Below are positions 48,824 through 62,276 of a stretch of 64,000 nt of DNA, in pieces (positions within the stretch are counted from its first letter, which is position 1; each line of letters begins with the position of its first letter). The translations under genes were made by a program, and so were the position numbers. Under the pieces are notes generated by a model, which did not search any database, was not told the origin of the DNA, and saw nothing but the letters and a program-made list of their open reading frames with translations. The stretch spans positions 45,959,250 through 46,023,249 of the forward strand of contig NC_068577.1 of NCBI RefSeq assembly GCF_025698545.1, given 5' to 3'. The DNA comes from Gossypium raimondii. Lineage: Eukaryota > Streptophyta > Magnoliopsida > Malvales > Malvaceae.

Positions 48824-50305
48824 ATGGATCAGAGATTAGAAAAGCTCGAACAGTACCAGAAGGAGATGCAAGACCGGCTTCAGCTACAAATGCAGGAGCG
48901 GTTAGACAAGATGAAACAAGAGATGTCTGAGAAGATGCGAGAATCCCAAGAGGATATAGTGGCAAAGTTAACCCAACTGATAACTAAGGGAAGTGATAAA
49001 GGAAAGGGTCCCATGGCAAATGTCGATGAGGGAAATGATGATGAAATTCTTTACACTCTGTGTTTCACCCTCCACATATGCGAGCCCAAGTGAATACCGC
49101 GCAAATCTCATCACTATCATGCCTCGCAGCTTTGGTCGGTATTTCAACCTCCAAACTGGGTGGGCTCTAATCGAAAATAATCCGTTAACTCGCCATTCCT
49201 GACTTTGATGAAGTGGTTGAGAAGGAAAGAATGAATGAGGGGTTACCGAAACAGTTAGAGGAAAGGTGTAGGTGGCTCGAGGAGAAGTTCAAGGTGATGG
49301 AGGTCACTGAGAGTTATCAAGGCTTTGACGCAAAAGAGCTGAGTTTAGTACCAGATTTAGTACTTCCTCATAAGTTTAAGATGCCTGAATTTGAAAAGTA
49401 CAACGGACAAGCCGCCTGAAGCTCACATCACCATGTTCTGCGCAGCGAATGGCGGGATATGTTAACAACGACCAACTCTTGATACATTGTTTCCAAGACA
49501 GCCTTGCAGGGGCAGCATCCAAATGGTACAATCAATTGAGTCGTACCACGATTGGTTCATGGAGGGACTTGGCGCAAGCATTCATGAAACAATATAGTCA
49601 TGTGACAGACATGGCTCCTGATAGAATCACCCTTCAGAATATGGAGAAGAAGCCGAACGAAAGCTTTAGGCAGTATGCACAGAGATGGAGGGAGGTCGCA
49701 GTCCAAGTTCAGCCACCACTCTTGGAAAAGGAAATGACCATGCTATTCATTAACACCCTGAAAGCACCTTTCATCACACATATGTTAGGAAGTGCCACAA
49801 AAAGCTTTCTTGACATAGTCATGAATGGTGAAATGATTGAGAGCGCTATAAGGAGCGGGAAAATTGATGCAGAGGAGAGTAACAAGAGGTTAGTCCCAAG
49901 GAGAAGAGAAAATGAGGTGAACAACACGGGTTACTCTGAATCATTTACTGTGAGTCATCTAGGAAAGGGGGTTGCTAGTCAACAAAGTTCATTGAGACAG
50001 GAATCCGGAGTGAAACCAGGTACTGAGAAGCTCCAGTTCACGCCAATTCCGATGTCGTATAAGGAGCTGTACCAAAGCTTATTCGATGCACACGTTGTTT
50101 CTCCTTCCTACATAAAACCCCCACAACCTCCGTATCCCAAGTGGTATGATGCGAACGCACAATGTGACTACCATGCGGGAATTACAGGGCACTCAATCGA
50201 GAATTGCGTTACCTTTAAAAAGCTAGTTGAAAGACTCATCGACATGGGTGTTGTCAAGTTCGGTGACTCATCAAGTGCAGAAAATCCGTTACCCAATCAT
50301 GATTA
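48824..50305 (+). pseudogene. Broken gag of the Tat/Ogre-like element
   Basis: The start MDQRLEKLEQYQKEMQ opens a coiled-coil N terminus. The frame shifts near 49060 and again near 49200 and 49420. The main gag domain then runs 49449-50305, with SKWYNQLSRTTIGSWRDLAQ, MEKKPNESFRQYAQRWRE and a late CDYHAGITGHSIENC stretch that resembles a zinc-knuckle-like CX2..HX..HX..C pattern. The order is that of a Ty3/Gypsy gag. The breaks may be real decay or, in part, consensus errors. Confidence 0.85.
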
Positions 50306-52690
50306 AGAATGGAAAGACTGCAATGTATGAAGAAGTGGTGAGAAATTTGCACATCGATGCCATATATGCAGACACATTTAAAAGGATCTTTGTTAGATAT
50401 TCGTCTTAGAGGTGTTCTAAATAATGAGACTGTAGAGGAAACCCCTAAAGTATTTAGAGTCTATTAGAGTAATGTTCAGAACACACTTGTTGCTTTCAGC
50501 CTAGAAGCAATAAGAATTTTTTTGTGAAATAGGCTCACGTCTGAATATTATTATTTTAATGAATACATTATTGCAATCATCTTTGAGCAAATGTTCTTTC
50601 ATTATTTACGTTTTTTTCATTCTTTCAGATTTTTCTGCCAAATTATTCATTCATTTATTCATATTACTCATACATTCTTTTGTATATTCTTTGGTACCCA
50701 CAATGGGTCCCCAAATATCAATGGCATGAGTGACGCTGCTACAGACTTAAAATCGCCTTTTGAGTGAGACATGTGTTTAGAGGGATCTCATGGCTTTGAA
50801 GATGTCATAGATTGTAGCTTATCTCCTGACTTGTTGAGGATGGTAAAGCAATAAGAGAAACAAATGAGACAGTAGAGACTGCGATCTTGAGAAAACAGAC
50901 ATGACCACAAAGATGAGGCGGGACCTTATAGAGCTACCCCAAGAATTCAATGATGTCTTCACATGGTCATACCCAGATATGCTCGGGTTAAGCACTAGCT
51001 TGTAATCTGAATAACAGCATGATGTCAGAAATGGGCAGTAGGTTCAACATCGATACTATGAACGATGCAGTAAACTTTCTTTGCTGGGGCAATATCCTCC
51101 TCTTTGGCTTATCATAGCTTTACTCATTGAAGTCGAATTGTCATTTCTCTACATTTTATCCTAAGAGGAAGACCCGAAGGTTCGTCCCAAAGAATTTCAC
51201 AAGAGGGAACTAGTGTTGAAAAAGATCCTACCTATACAAAAGGATTTTAGAGGAAGATAGAGGCCAAATTAGAAGGGTCCATATGTTATAAAGAAAGCCT
51301 TTTCTGGAGAAGTTTTGATCTTGAGTGAGATGGATGGTAAAAATTTACAAAGTCCTGTAAACTCAGATTCAGTCAGGTCTGCTTAAAAAGGTGGGACCAA
51401 TGTGAAAGCCTACAAAGGGCGCTTTGAGTAAAAAAAAAAGGGCCAAGGTGAAACCCTACAAAGGGGCTCTTTGAGTCAAAAAAAAAGAGAGGCTAAGGTG
51501 AAAACTCGCAAAGGGCGCCTTAGACCAAAGGGGATTTGAGTTGAAAACCCGAAAAGGGCGGCTCAAATATTGATCAGAATGGGGCATGAAGTAATCAGAG
51601 CAGCTCAAATACGATCAAAATGGGATATACAGTGGTCTTGCTATACCAGAATCAGCAGGAAAGGGTATGCGACATCTTGGGGCATCGATAGAGTATGGTA
51701 GATCTCCTAAACACATGTCAAACCCAGAAAGGTCTTCAGCAAGTTTGTACAGAGAAGTTCAAGCTACGTTATCTGGGGCACCTAACCCTTATACCATTTT
51801 TGTTATTCTTGGAACACTTCATTCATTACCAAGGTATGATTCCTAAATCATTTTCTTTGTTATCCATCTTTATTATCTTCGAGAATCTATTCATTTCAGA
51901 GCCATGCTCTAAATCAATTCTATTCCTATCCATTGTTATGATCTTTTTTGCAAGCATGTTGCATTAGAACAATGATTAATGGACTAATAAAATTTTCACA
52001 AGGGAAGTTTTGCATATTACTCTAGAAGTCTCTGAATAATATAGGAACCTTAAACAGGACTATTGTTTAGAACGCACTAGGTTGGAAATCTGATAAAGAA
52101 GAGTCTAAATTAAAGACTATCCCTTTGAGTTTTTACTGTCTAAAACATCGATTGATCAAAATGGCAAGATGTCGTGTTGGTGACAAAGCTTCAATGAACA
52201 AGCAAGCAATAATCACCGAATAATAAGAAGAAGTTGTTCTTGGAGAAGATTTCTTCATTTGTGCATCAACATTTGGTACAACACCCTGGGAAGGGTGTAA
52301 GAGACTAAAGAGTTTCACATCCTATATCATTGAATTATGATAGCAGATGATTGAGAAAAGGCCAAATCTTTTACATCTTGGTTTACAACGGGAGAAAGAT
52401 GGTACAATTTTTTGCATCCCAGTGGATTAAACTTTGAAGGTTACAGTGGGACAATCTGACTAAGTGTTTCTTTGGAGACGCCAGCTGAGCAAGAAGGTGT
52501 TATAACACATTAGTGATGAAACCTTAATAAACTTGGAGCAATAATAACTCAAGCATTAAAATATCATTTTCATGACATTCTGCATTCATTCAAATGTCAT
52601 TCATACATGTCTAGTTAGGAGTATTTGATTCATTCTAATCATGACATCCTAATCACTAGGCATAATTAGGTTCATAAAGTTCATTATACA
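50306..52690 (+). pseudogene. Remnants of pol in the Tat/Ogre-like element
   Basis: Only scraps are readable. Near 50930-51000 a degraded stretch resembles the start of RT in this lineage (a PREFNDVFTWSY-like reading). Near 51270-51370 is the end of integrase (a GPYVIKKAF...MDG...PVNSD-like reading). Protease, the RT core, RNase H and the integrase core are missing. Positions 51400-51660 hold repeated AAAGGGC and GCCAAGGTGAAA words. No intact frame is present. Confidence 0.6.
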
Positions 52691-52714
52691 GGTCATGTTC
52701 CCTAGAGAACAGAC

Positions 52715-54125
52715 CAGTGATGATAACAGATCTTGCCTTCCTGCATCGAAAGTGAAGCAGATCGAAGACACCAACCTCGCCTCCCTCGGAGACAGTGGAG
52801 CATGTGAAGATTTCAGGTCTTGTCTCCCTAAGCAGTAGTGGAGCAGATCGAAGATGGCGGATTTTACCTCCATTAAGTTGCAGTGGAGTACATTGAAGCC
52901 AGTAATTCTACTTCCCTGGGCAGCAGTGGAATAGATTAAAGATTTCAGATCTTGCCTTCCTGCATAGACAGCGGAGTAGATCAAAGATGGTGGATTTTAC
53001 CTCCCTGAAGTTGCAGTGGAGTACATTGAAGCCAGAAATTTTACTTCCCTGGGCAGCAGTGGAATAGATTAAAGATTTCAGATCTTGCCTTCCTGCATAA
53101 ACAGCGGAGCAGATCAAAGATGGTGAATTTTACCTCCCCGAGGTTGCAGTGGAGTACATTAAAGCGTAAATTCTACTTCCCGGTCGCGATGGAATAGATT
53201 AAAGATTTCAGATCTTGCCTTCTGCATAGACAATGGAGCGATCAAAGATGGTGAATTTTACCTCCCCGAGGTTGCAGTGGAGTACATTGAAGCGTAAATT
53301 CTACTTCCCCGGTCAGAGTGGAATAGATTAAAGATTTTAGATCTTGTCTCCCCAAGCAAGAGTGGAGCGAGATCAAAGATGGTGAATTTTACCTCCCCGT
53401 GGTTACAAGTGGAGTACATTGAAGCCGATAATTCTACTTCCTCAGGCAGCGGAATAGATTGAAGATTACGATCTTGCCTTCTGCATAGATAGTGAGCAGA
53501 TCAAGGATGGCGGATTTTACTTCCCTGAGGTTACAGTGGAGTACATTGAAGCCGGTAATTCTATCTCCCTGGGCAACGTGGAATAGATTGAAGATTACAG
53601 ATCTTATCTCCCTATGCAGCGAAGTAGATCAAAGTTGCAGTGGGGCAGACTAAGGAAGCAAGTCTTATCCTCCTGAAGTTACAGTGGGGCAGACTGAAGA
53701 TGGCGAATCTTATCTCCCTGAAGTTGCAGTGGAGCAGGTTAAAGCTAATAATCCTATCTCCCTGAAGTTGCAGTGGAGCGGATTAAAACCACAGATCTTA
53801 TCTCTCTGAAGTTGTAGAGGGCGGATCGCATCCAGTCTTATCTCCCTGCAGTTGCAGTGGAGCAGACAGAAGAAACCAATCCTATCTCCTTGAAGTTGCA
53901 ATGGAGTGGATTAAAACCACATATCTCATCTCTCTGAAGTTGCAGCAGAGTAGATCGCATCAGATTTATTTTTAAGTTGTAGTAGAACAAGTTAAAGCTA
54001 TAAGTCTTATCTCCCTGAAGTTGCAGTGGAACAGATTAAAGACAACAAATTTTGTTCTTTTTGAGAAGCTACAACGTACGAAGCCTATCTCTTTGACATT
54101 GCAGTGGAGTGGATTGAAGCTCTAG
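52715..54125. repeat. Long tandem array before the 3' LTR of the Tat/Ogre-like element
   Basis: About 1.4 kb of units built from three 50-60-bp parts: GATCTTGCCTTCCTGCATAG, TTTTACCTCCCTGAAGTTGC and ATTCTACTTCCCTGGGCAGC. Each is followed by AGTGGA and a GATTAAAGA- or ACATTGAAG-type spacer, giving a higher-order period of about 180 bp at the left. The right half (from about 53640) uses a simpler CTTATCTCCCTGAAGTTGCA unit of about 60 bp. Confidence 0.9.
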
Positions 54126-54261
54126 TTCCTATATCTATGAAGAGGTAGTAGGAAAGAATGATGCTACATGAAGAAATGAAGCATTGAAGAAGCCGAGGTT
54201 CAATAAAACCGGGCACAATTGGGCTTTTAGTCTTTGCTCTGTTCCCGTTACACGACAACGA

Positions 54262-54276
54262 GCAAAGAGGGGCAAC
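54262..54276 (+). other. Polypurine tract of the Tat/Ogre-like element
   Basis: GCAAAGAGGGGCAAC lies immediately before the 3' LTR start TGTACAAG, the expected place for the plus-strand primer. Confidence 0.7.
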
Positions 54277-56795
54277 TGTACAAGCCCAAATGTGCCTGGC
54301 CCATTAAAGAATAAACCCAAATTAAATACAAGCCCAGATAGCCCAATACATTAAATCAAAAAAAAAACCTAAGCAAAGCCCTAGTCGCATAGCGACCACC
54401 AAAGAACCTCCATTGCCAGACGTTTGGGGCCGACCCCGCTCCACGCGCGCCACTCTTCCGCGAGAGTTGCGCCTCCACGTCGCGCGTATTCTCCTCCAAC
54501 AGTACCTGCATCAACAAGATAGCAAAATCATGCCAACAAAATGAATAGATCTCTTTTTGATTTTGTTGAGTTATCTTTCCATTTCATTTATCTTTTCCAT
54601 TTCGCTATTTAAAGCCATGAAAATATGTAAATAGGGGATTTTGGATTGCAAAAGATACAAGAATAGAGAGAATATGCAGATATAAAGCTTGCGTTTTTTC
54701 AGAGGTGATTTGTTTTTTTATTTTGCTGTGTCCATTACCAACATTTTTCATTTTTATTATTATTTCATAAAATAATAAAAAGAAATAAAGGCAAGAGACC
54801 ACTTACCTGTTTCGCCGAACCGTTGAATAAGCTCCCCTCCGTGGCGGCCGGAGGCTGAGACGACGATCGGGTTGTGACGCGCGACGAAGAATAGTGCAAG
54901 GAGGATAGGGATTAAACCCTAGCAGAGCACTTGAGAACTTTTTTTTTCCCCTCATTCGGTTGAAAATGATTTTGGAAGAAAGAAATCTGTTTTAAATAAC
55001 AGATCAAAACGGCGCCGTTTTAGTCAGGAGCGACCTGCGCGGTGACCCGACCCGCAGGGGAATCCGCGCGTCCTGACCCTGAATGGTAGAATTGTGCGTT
55101 CAGTCCCTCCCTCTTGCGATGCGTTTCAATTAAATCATGTTTTATCCTTTTTTAAATTGGGTCGCAGATTTTAATTTTTGCTGCAATTCGGTCCCACGCT
55201 GCGCAGCGTTTTGGGGGTGGGATTAATTTCCCTTTCAGTCCCAGTGTTGCTCGAGCGTTCGATTTGGGTTTTTTGTTTATTGCGGATTTTCTCCCTTACT
55301 TTAATTTTTAATTCGTTTTGGTCCATCTTTTAATTATTTTTATTATCTACCTATATGCACGCACTTGCATTTTATAATATTTATATATATATATTGTATA
55401 TATTTTAAATGTTTTATATATGTTATATGTTATTATTATTTATTTGCAAAGTTTTTTACATATATATATATATATATTTAAACTTTTATAAATACATACA
55501 TATATTTTGTACATACAAACATTTTAGTATATATATACTTTTTATATTTTTTTCTCTTTATACCTTTAGTAAATGTATATACATACGCATACTTTAAATT
55601 TTTTTACATTCATATATATATATATTTATACACACACATATTTTAATTTTTATATATCCATATTTTTATATTCTTTTCTATGTACTTAATAATTTATATA
55701 CATCTCAGATATCGCTTTTATTTTCATAAATATATATTTATATATACATACTTTGTGAATATATGTACATATACTTATACATTTTATTTTTCTATTTTGT
55801 AAATATATACATACACATACATTTTTTGTTTTAACGTTTATATATTTTATATTATACACATATATACTTATACATTTTTTATTTTTATATACATATGCAT
55901 ATTTCCTATATACTTTTATTTTAGTTTCAATACATGTATTTTTATTTGTTGTTATTTGATACATTCCATTCCTTCTATTTGCATGTATACTTGTATATGT
56001 GTGTTAGATATATGTGTACATATGTTTGCAATTTCTTGTTATATTGTATTTGTGTATATATATATTTGCAAATATTTATTCGTATATGTTGTAAACTAAA
56101 GTATCTCAGATCATGTTGTACATTGAGGTTTTTCGACATACCTTTTAGAATTTTTTTTTTTGGCTTTTTATCAAAGCCTTAAAACCAATTTTTCTCCATT
56201 CATAAGTATTTTTTGAATAAAAAACAATATTTAAGGTTTTGGGATTTTCGAGGAAAATTGAGCCCTAACGTATTGGGTTCCAATTTTCTTTGCTGATTTC
56301 AAATGACCTAGAATATTCTTTATTCAAAATGCATGAGCATAAAAATCATTTTTGAGAATTTAACTTGTTGTGCCCTAACGTATTGGGTGTGGCCTGTTAC
56401 TTTCTCAAAATGAAGATTTTCACATAAAATAAAATTGATATTCAAAGTTCGGGGATTATGAGGAATTGTACCCTAACGTATTGGGACTCGATTTCTTTAC
56501 ATGACTTGAACAATTGATTATCCTTTTTAAAATTTCATCATTTGAGTTGATTTAAAAATCTTTTTAATCTTCGACACTAAGGCATTAAATGATCAATTTG
56601 GTACCGATTTTGGGCGTTACGAGGGTGCTAACCCTTCCTCGTGCGTAACTGACTCCCGGACTCGTTTTCTCAAAATTCGTAGACCAAAATAATTTTTTAA
56701 GGTGGGCCGGTCACACCTTAATAAAGGATCGGTGGCGACTCCAGTTTTATTTTTAAAAGTCGACAACTAAATTTTTTCAAAAAAAGGTTTCGACA
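54277..56795 (+). mobile_element. 3' LTR of the Tat/Ogre-like element
   Basis: 2519 bp and collinear with the 5' LTR throughout. It ends GGTTTCGACA and is followed by the target duplication ACCTC. It carries the palindrome AAAACGGCGCCGTTTT at 55006-55021, where the 5' LTR has a different palindrome. Confidence 0.92.
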
Positions 56796-56800
56796 ACCTC

Positions 56801-57130
56801 ATTATGGGAAAATATGATTGACCCATTTCTTTTAAAAGGACCTGTTAACAAATAATATCAAGGACCATTTGATAGGTGTAAATATGTTATTCATCATATT
56901 CAAGCTTACATTGTTAATAAAAAGAAACTCAAATAATTTTTTTTGAAATTTGAGGACATCTGATGCAATTAACCGCTCCACATACACTGCTAGAGCTAGT
57001 AGTCAAGTCAAGCAAATGAATAAAAAATAATGGAAGACAAGTCACCTAATCGTCCCTTTTCGTATTCTTCTCGAATCTATTACTGCAGCACAAGAGAAAG
57101 GAAAGTGAAAGTAAAAAAAAGAAAAAGAAA
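56801..57130. other. Upstream region of the 185-aa gene
   Basis: AT-rich; a purine-rich leader (GAAAGGAAAGTGAAAGTAAA) directly precedes the ATG. No other feature is seen. Confidence 0.4.
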
Positions 57131-57808
57131 ATGGGGATATGGGACTTGATTTCATGGTCAACCGACTCAGTGAGGGGCCTTTGGCAGAGCTCTTGCGGTC
57201 ATGGTTCCACAGTGATCACAAAGGGAAAGGAGGTATCAGTTGATGCACTGCAAAAGGTGAACCATCATGGTTCCGCAGCCATCAGCAAGGGCAAGGAGAT
57301 GTCGTGTACTGCACTGGAAAAGATGAACCATCACCTGTCTGACCCTGAAACCCGGTCAAAGATCTCAAGGGTAGCTACCGATATTGCCAAGAATGCTACC
57401 GTTGAGGGCCTTAAAACCATCCCTGGTATTCATTATTGGGTTGTTTATTTCTAATGTTTGCAGCTGATAGATTGTTGATCAATTTGCATTTGCTAGAGCT
57501 TAGCCCATGGTTTAAGGGTATTTTAGCATTTAACTATGTTTGCAGGTGCATATCCAACATACAAAAATTGTATCAAAGTCATAAGTGATGATGATCAGAA
57601 GTTCAAAAGTGAGAACAAGTCCAAGAAACAGGAAGAAGCTTTGAAGGCATTGCAAGCTACAGTAAGCAAACTGGAGAAAGAAGTCGATGTTCTGCGCGAG
57701 CAAGCAGCGAGACAAGCTGTAAAGACAAAGCCTCGAAACACAGTTCAAGCTTCTGAGAAACCAGAAGATGAGATGCAATTCCATTGGTTCATCCTTGACC
57801 ATTTCTAG
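57131..57808 (+). CDS. Unknown plant protein with an internal 22-residue repeat and a coiled coil (2 exons, 185 aa)
   Basis: Exon 1 (57131-57425) ends ATCCCTG|GTATTC and exon 2 (57546-57808) starts after TTTGCAG; the joined frame is 558 nt and ends with TAG. Residues 24-45 (HGSTVITKGKEVSVDALQKV...) are repeated at 46-67 (HGSAAISKGKEMSCTALEKM...), a direct duplication. Residues 68-99 continue as an amphipathic region. Exon 2 encodes a Lys/Glu-rich heptad stretch (EEALKALQATVSKLEKEVDV), a likely coiled coil. There is no signal peptide or membrane span. I do not recognise the family. The first ATG in the frame was chosen. Confidence 0.75.
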
Positions 57809-61457
<3,649 letters not shown>

Positions 61458-62276
61458 AATGTTTATGAATCACTTTAATGGGACAAAATTCAAAGATCGT
61501 CATTGTAATTTGACCTATATACAGTTCATGGCTTGTATTTACATTTGCTTGTTTAATATTTGAATGTCATTGATTGATTGCTTCAATGTTTCCATAAGTC
61601 GGTTTCAATTCAGCTTTATTTGTGTTATATATTCCACTCTTTTCTATGCCCGTACTTAACAGAAAAATAGACCTCGCACTCGGTGCATATTTTTGGTCTT
61701 CATGCTCTTCAATACATACAATATATAGAAGGAAAACTTGATGTAGTTTTCGTTCATATAACATATACATGCACACATGGCTCCGGGAATATATACGATG
61801 CATCAATAAGCCATTTCAATGGAGCTTGTCACGGAAAAAAGTGCATAAAATCAATATCTTCAGTGATTTGAATCATGTGGATACACCAACGATTGAAAAT
61901 TTTACTATATGCAATATACAAGATACAACAGTACTAAGTTTTTAATATGGAGTCTGGTTATGGAAATACAATGACATTCAATCACAACTTAAAACTACTA
62001 CACCTACATAATGGACCAATGGATCCTTCAATTAGCAACCAATTTGGCCAACTGATCTACGTTCTTTGGCTAAGAAAGAATTTACTACATTTAGTAACTC
62101 TGACAAAGCCATTACTCTAGACGTCAATGGAAGAACAACCTACCTAATTAGTTTTATGTACATGCACCAGAGAAGACATTATATTTTTTCCACTCATGGG
62201 GCAGTACCATGCATCAATAGGTTTCATTTTAACAAAGAGTACACAAAACTTTCATGCAATGACACCGGTAGCTCAT
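61458..62276. other. Convergent intergenic region between CC-MDAR and LDL2
   Basis: 3' flanks of two converging genes. No poly(A) remnant is visible after the MDAR stop. Nothing else is recognised. Confidence 0.5.

Larger units (their letters stand above)
45147..56795 (+). mobile_element. Complete-ended Tat/Ogre-like Gypsy retrotransposon (11.6 kb), internally deleted
   Basis: It has long LTRs at 45147-47658 and 54277-56795, with matching starts (TGTACAAGCCCAAATG) and ends (GGTTTCGACA). The 5-bp target duplication is perfect: ACCTC at 45142-45146 and 56796-56800. Inside are a PBS, a broken gag, scraps of pol, a tandem-repeat block and a polypurine tract. The TTGGCGACTCCACTGGGGAC PBS, very long LTRs and tandem block before the 3' LTR point to the Tat/Ogre lineage. 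With protease, RT, RNase H and most of integrase gone, it is non-autonomous. Confidence 0.92.

Noticed and set aside
54135..55021. Treating the second GC-rich segment and AT-rich tract as a separate element from 45147
   Set aside because: It is collinear with the first copy over 2.5 kb with matching target duplications outside, so it is the 3' LTR of one element.
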